Shown here in pieces: positions 36,403 through 44,828 of a DNA stretch of 64,000 bases. The stretch's first letter is position 1. Each line of letters opens with the position of its first letter. Source of the DNA: Aequorivita capsosiphonis DSM 23843 (GTDB lineage: Bacteria; Bacteroidota; Bacteroidia; Flavobacteriales; Flavobacteriaceae); the NCBI RefSeq assembly GCF_000429125.1, contig NZ_AUBG01000017.1:1-64000 (forward strand), read 5' to 3'. The notes under the pieces are model-generated. The model ran no database searches and was not told the origin of the DNA. It saw nothing but the letters and a program-made list of their open reading frames with translations. Made by a program: the position numbers and the translations under genes.

Positions 36403-36975
36403 ATGAGAAAATTGATTGCTGCAGTGATGATTATGTTTATGGGAACCACCGCATTTTCACAAATAGATATAGATCTTGGAATTAAAGCTGGTATTAACTT
36501 TTCCAATATAAGAGATCTAGACGCTCTAAACCTACAGTATAAAAAAGGTCTTCAAGCAGGTGTTTTTGTGGGAATAAATTTTTCAGAAAAGTTTGGGGTA
36601 CAAGCAGATTTACTTTATTCGGAACAAGGAGCAACAATAACAAAAGCGAATGGAAGGTTTGATTTAACCTATATCAACTTACCGATTGTTTTTAAGTATT
36701 ATTTAGTGGAAGGTGAAGGTTTGAGCTTTCAAATTGGACCGCAATTTGGTTACTTAATAGATTCTGATTTAAGAGCAGTCTATCAAGGAGTTGGAATAAC
36801 GGCTGAAGCTAATGATCTTGATATTTCCGGTGTAGCAGGTTTTGGTTATGAATTTCTAGATGGGTTTCAAGTTGAGGGTCGGATTCATCTAGGTTTCACC
36901 GATATCACAGACGATCCTCGAGCTAGGGGAACACACAAATTTGCCTCGGTAGTTTTAGGCTATTCTTTTCTGTAA
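36403..36975 (+). CDS. Small outer-membrane beta-barrel protein (porin family), paralogue 2
   Basis: A 190-residue barrel protein closely like its left neighbour: signal peptide ending TTAFSQ, DLGIKAGINFSNIRD near the start, DLTYINLPIVFKYYL in the middle (the neighbour has DLTYINVPVVLKYYL), and a VVLGYSFL end. A TATATTTG box at 36364-36371 probably drives it. The strong identity with paralogue 1 indicates tandem duplication. The function is unknown. Confidence 0.85.
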   Translation: MRKLIAAVMIMFMGTTAFSQIDIDLGIKAGINFSNIRDLDALNLQYKKGLQAGVFVGINFSEKFGVQADLLYSEQGATITKANGRFDLTYINLPIVFKYYLVEGEGLSFQIGPQFGYLIDSDLRAVYQGVGITAEANDLDISGVAGFGYEFLDGFQVEGRIHLGFTDITDDPRARGTHKFASVVLGYSFL

Positions 36976-37002
36976 TTATAGCATTCAAAAATTAAATATA
37001 TG

Positions 37003-37029
37003 AAGCCACCATTTCCGGGTGGCTTTTTT
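37003..37029 (+). terminator. Terminator after barrel paralogue 2
   Basis: GCCACC and GGTGGC pair around ATTTCCG, followed by a T-run. It ends the second barrel gene. Confidence 0.85.
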
Positions 37030-37499
37030 GTTAAAAAAACTTATTATTGTTCGATTAGAGTAGTGTTTATTTGATTTTAGTCTAGAAAACCGCATGTCGT
37101 ATAATTTGGCTTATGAGGCTAGGCTTGGATGAGTTCTCTTTTTTTACTTACACTGAATATATACCGGCATAATGCTTCCAGGAGCAAAATTTAAACAAAT
37201 GCACCGAAGCCGTCATATGGAAACATTCGCAATAAATATCTTATGGTTTTAAGGGGTTTTGCTTTCACCAAATTCTAAATAATAGCTACCAAATACTAAG
37301 TCGGGGTTGCTCATTCTATAGAAGATAGATAGGTTTGTTCATTAATAAAATTCAATCATTTTTTTAAATTAAACATTTTCACCCTTATATTATACATTGT
37401 AATGTTTTAAAACAGAAAGCATTCTAGTCTGAAAGAAGTTTATTATATTTAGAAACGACAATAGTGTCTTTAATTATAAATTTTTAAATCTTAACCATT
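37030..37499. other. Non-coding gap before barrel paralogue 3
   Basis: 470 bp with no credible gene, repeat or strong hairpin. The last part is AT-rich and probably contains the promoter of the next gene, although no clean TTTG/TAnnTTTG pair is visible. Confidence 0.4.
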
Positions 37500-38069
37500 A
37501 TGAAAAAAATTTTACTCTTTATTGCAGTTGTAGCCTTGACGTGTACCACTGCACAATCCCAAGAAATTCGATTGGGAGCAAAACTCGGTCTTAATGTAGC
37601 TTCACTTGGAGGTGATAGTTATGGCTTAGGAAGTTTGGGCTCTAGAACCAGTTTTCACCTTGGTGCTTTAGCAGAGATTCCATTAAAAGGCAACTTTGCC
37701 TTGCAACCAGAGATATTATACTCTTCCGAAGGATCGGATTTTAGCTTTGGTTCTGCGAGTAATGATATTAAATTAGACTATATCCGTGTTCCTGTTTTGG
37801 CCAAATATTATATTATTGAAGGCTTGAGTGCCGAATTAGGGCCCTCTTTTGGCGTTTTAGTCTCAGCAAAGGCAGGTGATGAAGACGCTAAAGATTTTTA
37901 TAAATCTTTTGACGCTGCCATAGCGGTCGGGGCCACCTATAGACTTAATATGGGAGTGTTCTTTAGTCTTCGCTATAACAAAGGATTATTGGATGTAAAT
38001 GATATGGACGAAGATAATTATAAAAACCAAAGTAACGTCTTTCAAATTTCAGCGGGATATTCCTTCTAA
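37500..38069 (+). CDS. Small outer-membrane beta-barrel protein (porin family), paralogue 3
   Basis: A 189-residue barrel with a signal peptide ending CTTAQSQ. It is more diverged than paralogues 1 and 2 but keeps the frame LGAKLGLNVASL, then IRVPVLAKYYII, and an end in SAGYSF. The middle contains GLSAELGPSFGVLVSAKAG, shared with paralogue 4 (GLSAEAGPVMEYLASAK), so 3 and 4 form a second pair. Probably an outer-membrane protein of unknown role. Confidence 0.83.
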   Translation: MKKILLFIAVVALTCTTAQSQEIRLGAKLGLNVASLGGDSYGLGSLGSRTSFHLGALAEIPLKGNFALQPEILYSSEGSDFSFGSASNDIKLDYIRVPVLAKYYIIEGLSAELGPSFGVLVSAKAGDEDAKDFYKSFDAAIAVGATYRLNMGVFFSLRYNKGLLDVNDMDEDNYKNQSNVFQISAGYSF

Positions 38070-38089
38070 AACAACTTAAATAGATATTG

Positions 38090-38123
38090 AAAAAGCAGGA
38101 GCCTATTGGTTTCTGCTTTTTTT
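38090..38123 (+). terminator. Terminator after barrel paralogue 3
   Basis: AAAAAGCAG and CTGCTTTTT pair across a 14-base loop, with extra T residues following. The stem is short but the T-run is long. Confidence 0.7.
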
Positions 38124-38177
38124 ATTTGCTATTTTTTATTAATATTACATTAGTTTATGCTTGTAAAACAGTCTATT

Positions 38178-38774
38178 ATGAAAAAATTCTACTTAATAAT
38201 TATTGTGACTTTCTTTATTAGTACTACATCCACTTCACAAAATGTGGTTTACGGCGTAAAGGCCGGAATGAATCTTTCAAAATTCAGCGGGAGTACCAAT
38301 GACCCATATTCTGGATACGACGGAAAGGTTGGATTTCATTTGGGCGGGATTATTGAAATCTCTCTAACCGAAATGTTTTCAATACAGCCTGAATTACTTT
38401 ATTCATATCAAGGAACCAATATAAATTCAGGCGCTGGCAGAATCGGTACGCATAATGTACAAGTACCAGTTCTTGGGAAATATTATATCCTAGATGGCCT
38501 AAGCGCTGAAGCTGGTCCTGTTATGGAGTATTTAGCATCTGCAAAATATAATGCAACTTTAACGAGTGAAGGAGGGAGAGAGACTATAGATATTACCGAT
38601 AACTACAAATCTTTGAACTTTGCTTTCGGTTTTGGGGCTTCCTATAAATTGATTTCAGATTTATTTTTTGGAATCCGCTATAATTTTGGAATATCAAATA
38701 TAAATGATGCTGATTTAAAAGACTCAAAAACAAAAAGCAATGTTCTTCAATTATCGGCCGGATATTTTTTCTAA
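38178..38774 (+). CDS. Small outer-membrane beta-barrel protein (porin family), paralogue 4
   Basis: A 198-residue barrel. ATG 38178 is preferred over the in-frame upstream start at 38157, because it gives a clean signal peptide (MKKFYLIIIVTFFIS...STSQ). It shares KAGMNLSKFSG near the start, HNVQVPVLGKYYILDGLSAE in the middle, and an LSAGYFF end with paralogue 3. aroQ follows after 39 bp with its own promoter-like box. The function is unknown. Confidence 0.83.
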   Translation: MKKFYLIIIVTFFISTTSTSQNVVYGVKAGMNLSKFSGSTNDPYSGYDGKVGFHLGGIIEISLTEMFSIQPELLYSYQGTNINSGAGRIGTHNVQVPVLGKYYILDGLSAEAGPVMEYLASAKYNATLTSEGGRETIDITDNYKSLNFAFGFGASYKLISDLFFGIRYNFGISNINDADLKDSKTKSNVLQLSAGYFF

Positions 38775-38801
38775 ATAAACCTTGGTACTTTATATTTCAT
38801 T

Positions 38802-38809
38802 TATATTTG
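38802..38809 (+). promoter_or_regulatory. -7 promoter box very close to the aroQ start
   Basis: TATATTTG matches the TAnnTTTG -7 element and ends four bases before the aroQ ATG. Bacteroidota transcripts start a few bases downstream of this element, so aroQ may be leaderless or have a leader of only a few bases. Confidence 0.55.
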
Positions 38810-38813
38810 AAAT

Positions 38814-39245
38814 ATGAAAATAATCATCATTAACGGTCCCAATCTTAACTTGCTCGGGAACCGAGAAAACAACATTTACGGAAACGAAACTTTCACCGAT
38901 TTTTTTGCAAAGTTGCAGCAGAAATTTTCAAAGATAGAACTTTCGCATTTTCAATCGAATATTGAAGGGGAGCTAATAGACAAAATTCAAGAAACTGGAT
39001 ATAATTATGACGGAATCATTCTGAATGCCGCTGCTTATACCCATACTTCTGTGGGAATAGCTGATGCCGTAAAAGCCATAACAACCCCAGTGGTAGAGGT
39101 TCATATTTCAAACACCTTTTCGCGTGAAGACTTTAGACATAAAAGTTATATTTCGCCTAATGCCAAAGGTATTATTGTTGGCTTCGGATTACAGGGTTAT
39201 GAATTGGCGTTGTTAAGTTTAGTCCCAAGCCCCCAAGCCTCCTGA
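38814..39245 (+). CDS. aroQ: Type II 3-dehydroquinate dehydratase
   Basis: A 143-residue enzyme of the shikimate pathway that converts 3-dehydroquinate to 3-dehydroshikimate. Motifs are INGPNLNLLG at the start, HFQSNIEGEL, LNAAAYTHTS, and VHISN with REDFRHKSYISP. The active-site Tyr of type II enzymes is expected near residue 22-24 and a Tyr is present in IYGNETF. The last residues (VPSPQAS) are encoded inside the dispersed terminator repeat starting at 39229, so the natural C terminus was probably altered by it. aroB lies at 57.6 kb. Confidence 0.93.
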   Translation: MKIIIINGPNLNLLGNRENNIYGNETFTDFFAKLQQKFSKIELSHFQSNIEGELIDKIQETGYNYDGIILNAAAYTHTSVGIADAVKAITTPVVEVHISNTFSREDFRHKSYISPNAKGIIVGFGLQGYELALLSLVPSPQAS

Positions 39246-39353
39246 CCCCCAAAGGGGGGAACTCTTACTTAAACTCAATAAAAAAAGCTCCTTTCGGAGC
39301 TTTTTTATTTTATAACAGTGAAATTTCCTCTTTGGGGGCGGAGGGGGCTGTGG
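39229..39353. terminator. Composite inverted repeat with bidirectional terminator, copy 2
   Basis: It has the same structure as 33133-33245: outer arms AGCCCCCAAGCCTCC and GGGGGCGGAGGGGGCTGTGG, inner stem AAGCTCC-tttc-GGAGCTT (39285-39302), and a T-run. It lies between convergent aroQ and lpdA and encodes the last aroQ codons. Confidence 0.85.
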
Positions 39354-39356
39354 CCC

Positions 39357-40733
39357 TTATAAATGTATCACTTCCCCATAAGCATCTGCAACAGCTTCCA
39401 TAACTGCTTCACTCATCGTTGGGTGTGGGTGAATTGCTTTAAGCACTTCGTGGCCCGTGGTTTCCAATTTTCTTCCCAATACTGCTTCCGCAATCATATC
39501 GGTAACGCCGGCACCAATCATATGGCAGCCTAACCATTCGCCATACTTAGCATCAAAGATTACTTTTACAAAGCCGTCTTTTTCGCCTGAAGCGCTCGCT
39601 TTTCCACTGGCTGAGAAAGGGAACTTCCCAACTTTAAGTTCATAACCAGCTTCCTTTGCTTGTTTTTCAGTCATACCAACGCTGGCAATCTCTGGACTTG
39701 CATAGGTGCAACCGGGGATATTTCCGTAGTCAATTGGTTCTACATTAAGACCTGCGATTTTTTCAACACAAGTAATTCCTTCGGCAGAAGCCACGTGGGC
39801 TAGGGCAGGACCCGGAACAATATCTCCAATTGCATAATAGCCTGGAATGTTGGTTTGATAGTAATCATTAACCATTACTTTTCCTTTGTCGGTAGCAATA
39901 CCAACATCTTCTAGCCCGATGTTTTCAAGATTGGAAGCAATACCAACAGCAGAAAGAACAACTTCGGCTTCAAGAATCTCTTCCCCTTTTTTAGTTTTTA
40001 CAGTGGCATTCACCAATTTTCCTGAAGTATCCAATTTTTCAACTGAAGAATTGGTCATAACTTTTATTCCCGCTTTTTTGAAAGAACGTTCAAATTGTTT
40101 TGAAACGTCTTCGTCCTCCAAGGGAACAAGAGTTGGTAAAAACTCTACAATAGTAACTTCAGTTCCCATGGAATTGTAGAAATGAGCGAACTCAGAGCCT
40201 ATAGCGCCACTACCCACAACTATCATACTTTTTGGTTGTTTTTTTAGAGTCATAGCTTCGCGGTAGCCAATAACTTTTTTACCATCCTGTTTTAGATTTG
40301 GTAATTCGCGAGAGCGCGCCCCCGTAGCAATAATTATATGGTCTGCGGAATATTCCTTTCCATCAACGTCCACTTTTTTACCGGTTTTCAGTTTCCCGTA
40401 GCCGTTAATAACGTCAATTTTATTTTTCTTCATTAAAAACTGAACCCCTTTGCTCATGCCTTCTGCAACACCGCGGCTTCGTTCAACCACTTTTCCGAAG
40501 TCTTTATCAAATTCCTTTACGGTAAGACCGTAACTGTCTGCGTGTTTTAGATAGTCAAAAACTTGTGCGCTCTTTAAAAGTGCTTTTGTGGGAATACATC
40601 CCCAATTTAAACAAACGCCACCAAGGCTTTCTTTTTCAATAATGGCTGTCTTTAAGCCTAATTGTGAAGCTCTTATGGCGGTAACATAACCTCCTGGGCC
40701 ACTTCCTAAAACTATTACATCGTATTTGCTCAT
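39357..40733 (-). CDS. lpdA: Dihydrolipoyl dehydrogenase (E3)
   Basis: A 458-residue flavoprotein that reoxidises dihydrolipoyl groups in the 2-oxo acid dehydrogenase complexes. The FAD-binding GSGPGG (residues 10-15) and redox pair C41/C46 in GGVCLNWGC are clear. The NAD-binding VVGSGAIGSE lies in the middle, and HPHPTMSE near the C terminus carries the catalytic His-Glu pair. The length is as expected. No E1/E2 genes are adjacent. Confidence 0.95.
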   Translation of the reverse strand: MSKYDVIVLGSGPGGYVTAIRASQLGLKTAIIEKESLGGVCLNWGCIPTKALLKSAQVFDYLKHADSYGLTVKEFDKDFGKVVERSRGVAEGMSKGVQFLMKKNKIDVINGYGKLKTGKKVDVDGKEYSADHIIIATGARSRELPNLKQDGKKVIGYREAMTLKKQPKSMIVVGSGAIGSEFAHFYNSMGTEVTIVEFLPTLVPLEDEDVSKQFERSFKKAGIKVMTNSSVEKLDTSGKLVNATVKTKKGEEILEAEVVLSAVGIASNLENIGLEDVGIATDKGKVMVNDYYQTNIPGYYAIGDIVPGPALAHVASAEGITCVEKIAGLNVEPIDYGNIPGCTYASPEIASVGMTEKQAKEAGYELKVGKFPFSASGKASASGEKDGFVKVIFDAKYGEWLGCHMIGAGVTDMIAEAVLGRKLETTGHEVLKAIHPHPTMSEAVMEAVADAYGEVIHL

Positions 40734-40913
40734 TTTCTGAATTTAAGTCTGTGTTTTTCGAAGCTACGAAATTACGAAATTCAAAAGGAATTAAATGAAA
40801 TTCCAAATAACAAAAAGCAAATAACAAATGCCAAAATCCAAATTCCAAAGAACCGACCTCTGGAATTTGGTTTTTGGGATTAATTGGTACTGGAAATTTG
40901 TGATTTGTAGATG

Positions 40914-41318
40914 TTATTTCTTTTTAAAATCCAAGGAAAGCGAATTGATACAATAACGCTGTCCAGTTTCAGAGGGACCATCTTCAAAAACGTGCCCAAG
41001 ATGGCTTCCACAGTTGGCACAGAGGGTTTCGGTGCGGATCATTCCGTGGGTTTTATCGGTCACAAATTCTATCGCCCCTTCAATAGCATCATCAAATGAG
41101 GGCCAGCCGCAGCTACTCTCAAATTTATTGTCGCTTTTAAACAGTGGGGTATGGCAAGCGCCACAAACATAAGTGCCTTTTTCGAAGGCGAGATTGTATT
41201 GGCCAGTTCGTGGGTACTCCGTTCCTTTTTCTCGGAGAATATGGTAGCGTTTCTCGCCTAACTCCTCGCGCCATTCCGCTTCTGATTTATTTATTGGATA
41301 CTTATTCTGATTTTCCAT
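40914..41318 (-). CDS. msrB: Peptide-methionine (R)-S-oxide reductase, cytoplasmic
   Basis: A 134-residue MsrB that repairs methionine-R-sulfoxide. It has two zinc CxxC pairs (CGAC and CANC) and the catalytic Cys in RYCINSLSL. CGWPSFDDA and GHVFEDGP are also conserved. There is no signal peptide, so the protein is cytoplasmic. Its start overlaps the end of the second msrB by 17 bp, so the two are read as a coupled pair. Confidence 0.93.
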   Translation of the reverse strand: MENQNKYPINKSEAEWREELGEKRYHILREKGTEYPRTGQYNLAFEKGTYVCGACHTPLFKSDNKFESSCGWPSFDDAIEGAIEFVTDKTHGMIRTETLCANCGSHLGHVFEDGPSETGQRYCINSLSLDFKKK

Positions 41319-41799
41319 TTTTCGGTATAAAATTTAATGCAGCACCATTAATACAATGCCTTTTTCCTGTTGTTTCTCTTGGGCCATCATTAAAAACATG
41401 CCCTAAATGGCCGCCGCAGGAAGAACAATGTTCCTCTGTTCGGCTATAACCAAGCTTTCTGTCTTTTGAAAAACTTACATTGCCCTTAACTTCTCTGTCA
41501 AAGCTAGGCCAGCCTGTTCCGCTGTCAAATTTATGATTGCTTTCAAATACCGGAGTGCCACATGCAGCGCAAACATAAGTTCCTGCTTCGTGATTGTTGT
41601 TTAACTCACTTGAAAATGCGCGTTCAGTATCTTCGTGGCGAAGCACATTATATGCCAAAGGAGATAGCTGGGCTTTCCACTCGGCATCTGTCTTAGAAAT
41701 TTTAAAGCTTTCCTGTCTTTCCAATTTGCTTTTCTGTGCAGGGATATTGCAACTGAAAAGCAAACTGCTAAAAATAATAATGGCACTTATAAACTTCAT
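41302..41799 (-). CDS. msrB: Peptide-methionine (R)-S-oxide reductase, exported lipoprotein
   Basis: A 165-residue MsrB with a lipoprotein signal (SSLLFSCNI, Cys at about position 17). The conserved CAAC and CSSC pairs, GWPSFDRE, GHVFNDGP and the catalytic RHCINGAAL are all present. It probably repairs oxidised envelope proteins, while the overlapping downstream copy serves the cytoplasm. Its frame ends 17 bp inside the next gene. The two proteins share the fold but differ in about half of their residues, so the duplication is old. Confidence 0.9.
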   Translation of the reverse strand: MKFISAIIIFSSLLFSCNIPAQKSKLERQESFKISKTDAEWKAQLSPLAYNVLRHEDTERAFSSELNNNHEAGTYVCAACGTPVFESNHKFDSGTGWPSFDREVKGNVSFSKDRKLGYSRTEEHCSSCGGHLGHVFNDGPRETTGKRHCINGAALNFIPKNGKSE

Positions 41800-41800
41800 A

Positions 41801-42319
41801 TTAAAGCTCTATTTTTTCTATCTGGTTACCATTTGTACGCATCACTTCTAAAATATCTTCCATAGAAGGGTTTGATTTTGCGTATTCGGCAGGAATTATT
41901 GCTACACGAAATGTCTGATTGTTGAGAAAATCTGAACCACTGGTAGTAGTGTCAAAATTTCCATCAACTTGAATTTCTGCATCAAAGAGGGTATGATTAA
42001 AAATATACTGAAGAATATCTCCATTAGAGAAGAAGAAATTTTGAGGCAGTGGTGACCATGAGTCAAATGTTCCGCCATTAACGTCTACTTGTTTTTCTAA
42101 CCGATATACTAAAACAACATCAGATTCAAAAACCTCAATAGGAAAGCCAATGACAGCTGTAGGAAGCCCAGTTTGTGAATCTACTTGAAAATTAACGGTA
42201 CTTTCAAAAACCTGTGCAAATAATAAACCTCCATCTTGTCCCGGAGGTCCTGGGTCACCTTCACAAGAAGTAAATAGAATGGTAGAGGAGAGCGCCAAAA
42301 AAAGTAGGATATTTTTCAT
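41801..42319 (-). CDS. Lipoprotein with short collagen-like motif
   Basis: A 172-residue predicted lipoprotein. The lipobox is FTSCEGDPGPPGQDGG, and the residues just after the lipidated Cys carry a brief GDPGPPG collagen-like run. The rest looks like one beta domain with aromatic-rich strands, without a motif I recognise. It ends 1 bp upstream of the exported msrB, so the three genes may form one transcript. Confidence 0.7.
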   Translation of the reverse strand: MKNILLFLALSSTILFTSCEGDPGPPGQDGGLLFAQVFESTVNFQVDSQTGLPTAVIGFPIEVFESDVVLVYRLEKQVDVNGGTFDSWSPLPQNFFFSNGDILQYIFNHTLFDAEIQVDGNFDTTTSGSDFLNNQTFRVAIIPAEYAKSNPSMEDILEVMRTNGNQIEKIEL

Positions 42320-42541
42320 AATAAATATTTTATAAGTTAATAAGTGTTTTATAATTTACAAAAGTCGTTCCAAGAATTTTATAAGGTATAAATTTAAAGT
42401 CTTCTTCTGTAGCGCTATATTAAAGAAACACTAAAGTTTAAATTTTTGGTATCTTTTTTGGTCCTTCAAACTTTAGTATAATTTTATTATTGGGATAAAC
42501 ATTATATATCTAATTTTAACATTTAACAAAACCAATTACAA

Positions 42542-43360
42542 ATGAAAATCAAAAAATCGTTATTAATATTACTATTAGGAGCAGTGGTTGTTGCTTGTAG
42601 CACCAATCCATTCACGGGAAAACAAACCTTAGCCCTGGTTCCGAATTCAGAGATTTTACCAATGGCATTTCAGCAGTACAGCGAATTTTTGTCGGAAAAT
42701 AAGGTCGTGAAAAACACCTCTCAAGCCCAAATGGTAAAAAATGTAGGTCAAAAAATAGCAAGTGCTGCGGAAAGATATCTTTCAGCCAATGGTTACGCAG
42801 GTTACTTAAAGGACTATCGTTGGGAATACAATCTAGTTGATAGTAAGGAAGTAAATGCTTGGTGTATGCCCGGCGGAAAGATTGTGGTTTATACAGGTAT
42901 TTTACCTATAACAAAAGATGAAGCCGGATTGGCTGCAGTGATGGGCCATGAAGTTGCTCACGCTTTGGCAAATCACGGGCAACAACGTATGAGTGCTGGC
43001 CAATTACAACAATTGGGAGCAGTTGCTGGAAATATTGCGTTGGCGGGAGATGCTCAAAATCAACAGATTTTCAACACCGCCTACGGTTTGGGAAGTAATT
43101 TGGGAGTCATGCTTCCTTTTAGTAGAAGCCACGAGACCGAAGCCGATCATATTGGTTTAATTTTAATGGCAATTGCCGGTTATGAGCCAGCTGCCGCGGC
43201 CGAGTTATGGCAACGGATGCAGGCGCAGGAACAAGGTGCACCGCCAGAATTTCTAAGTACGCACCCTGCGAGCAGCACAAGAATTCAAAATATCAAAGCT
43301 TGGGTTCCAGAAGCAAAGGCTGAGGCAAGAAAGTTTGGAGTTACCACTTTTAAGAGATAG
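42542..43360 (+). CDS. M48 family metallopeptidase, lipoprotein
   Basis: A 272-residue periplasmic zinc peptidase of family M48 (HtpX/Oma1/LoiP-like). A lipoprotein signal with VVACS, then TNPFTGKQTLALVP, is typical of the LoiP/YggG type. The zinc motif is GHEVAHALANHG, with the third ligand Glu in ETEADHIGL. The length matches the family. It probably takes part in outer-membrane or envelope protein quality control. A terminator follows at 43399-43424. Confidence 0.92.
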   Translation: MKIKKSLLILLLGAVVVACSTNPFTGKQTLALVPNSEILPMAFQQYSEFLSENKVVKNTSQAQMVKNVGQKIASAAERYLSANGYAGYLKDYRWEYNLVDSKEVNAWCMPGGKIVVYTGILPITKDEAGLAAVMGHEVAHALANHGQQRMSAGQLQQLGAVAGNIALAGDAQNQQIFNTAYGLGSNLGVMLPFSRSHETEADHIGLILMAIAGYEPAAAAELWQRMQAQEQGAPPEFLSTHPASSTRIQNIKAWVPEAKAEARKFGVTTFKR

Positions 43361-43398
43361 GAAGTATTGGGTGACATTTTTTTAAATGAATTTTTTAG

Positions 43399-43424
43399 AA
43401 TCCCGCTTAACGCGGGATTTTTTT
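43399..43424 (+). terminator. Terminator after the M48 gene
   Basis: TCCCGC (43401-43406) pairs with GCGGGA (43412-43417) around TTAAC, and the hairpin is followed by T7. Confidence 0.88.
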
Positions 43425-43459
43425 ATTAGTTTAGTGTCCTTTAAAATACCAATTATACT

Positions 43460-44779
43460 ATGCCGAATCTATTAAAAGGAAGTAAAAAACTGCTCAATGC
43501 GTGGGTTTTTTATGATTGGGCTAATTCGGTTTATAGCCTTGTAATCGCCTCGGCTATTTTTCCTATTTATTATCAAGCACTTTTTAAAGCGACAGACGTA
43601 ACAACCGTTTCCGTGTTTGGTGGAGCCATCCGAAGCACACCTTTGATAAGTTATACTACTGCCGCAGCATTTCTTTTGGTTGCATTTATTTCGCCATTGC
43701 TTTCTGGGATCGCGGATTATGTAGGGAACAAGAAAAATTTTATGAAGTTCTTTTGCTATCTCGGCGCTTTGTCTTGTATGGGGCTTTATTTTTTTAGCCT
43801 GGAGCATATTTATATTAGTCTTCTATTTTATTTTTTCGGGTTGGTCGGGTTTTGGGGAAGTCTGGTCTTTTATAACTCCTATCTACCGGATGTTGCTTTT
43901 CCCGAGCAGCAGGACAGAGTGAGCGCCCGCGGTTATGCCTTGGGATATTTAGGTAGTGTGTTTTTGCTGCTTTTTAATTTAGCAATGGTAATGCTGCCGG
44001 AATATTTTGGTTTTGGGGAAGGTGGCGCTGCTAGCATGTTAGCCATGAAATGGAGCTTCGTTAGTGTTGGAATCTGGTGGATATTGTTTAGTCAATATTC
44101 ATTTTATTTTCTTCCGAAGGGGAACAAAACTGGAAAAAAAGTAACAACCAAAATACTGCTTAATGGATTTCGCGAATTAAAAGGAGTTTACAATTCCCTT
44201 TCTGAAAACATCCAGCTTAAAAGATACTTAGTCGCGTTTTTTGTTTATAGTATGGCCGTGCAAACCGTGATGTTAGTGGCAACCTATTTTGGTGAACAAG
44301 AAATAAACTGGGGCGATGATGAGTCAAAAACAATGGGTTTGATTGTGAGTATCTTGATTATTCAATTGGTGGCTGTGGGAGGGGCGATGCTAACCTCGCG
44401 TGCCTCTGGGAAATTTGGAAACATTCCCGTCCTTATTGTTATCAATTTAATATGGGTGTGTATTTGTATTGTCGCGTTTTTTATTCAAGAACCTATTCAT
44501 TTTTATATTACGGCTGGAATTGTGGGATTGGTAATGGGTGGCATACAGGCCTTGTCACGCTCTACCTATTCAAAATTTTTACCAGAAACCAAAGACACAA
44601 CCTCTTATTTCAGCTTTTATGATGTGGCTGAAAAAATAGGAATCGTAATAGGAATGCTGATTTATGGGTTTATTGACCAAATTACTGGCAGCATGCGTAA
44701 CTCCATTTTGTTCCTAGTTCTGTTTTTTATAACCGGAGTACTTTTGCTATTAAGAGTGCCAAGAAATAAAAACAATTAA
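43460..44779 (+). CDS. MFS transporter, UMF1/Atg22-like
   Basis: A 439-residue membrane protein with about 12 helices. The start NAWVFYDWANSVYSLVI is the signature of the UMF1 family (Atg22-like, amino acid efflux from vacuoles in yeast). YFSFYDVAEKIGIVIG and LPDVAFPEQQDRVSARGY are conserved in it too. The transported substrate is unknown in bacteria. The following lipoprotein gene starts 49 bp downstream with its own -7 box (TAAGTTTG, 44792-44799). Confidence 0.88.
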   Translation: MPNLLKGSKKLLNAWVFYDWANSVYSLVIASAIFPIYYQALFKATDVTTVSVFGGAIRSTPLISYTTAAAFLLVAFISPLLSGIADYVGNKKNFMKFFCYLGALSCMGLYFFSLEHIYISLLFYFFGLVGFWGSLVFYNSYLPDVAFPEQQDRVSARGYALGYLGSVFLLLFNLAMVMLPEYFGFGEGGAASMLAMKWSFVSVGIWWILFSQYSFYFLPKGNKTGKKVTTKILLNGFRELKGVYNSLSENIQLKRYLVAFFVYSMAVQTVMLVATYFGEQEINWGDDESKTMGLIVSILIIQLVAVGGAMLTSRASGKFGNIPVLIVINLIWVCICIVAFFIQEPIHFYITAGIVGLVMGGIQALSRSTYSKFLPETKDTTSYFSFYDVAEKIGIVIGMLIYGFIDQITGSMRNSILFLVLFFITGVLLLLRVPRNKNN

Positions 44780-44828
44780 ACAATTTTTGTTTAAGTTTGC
44801 GTTTATTACCTACCAAACGAACTTATCT

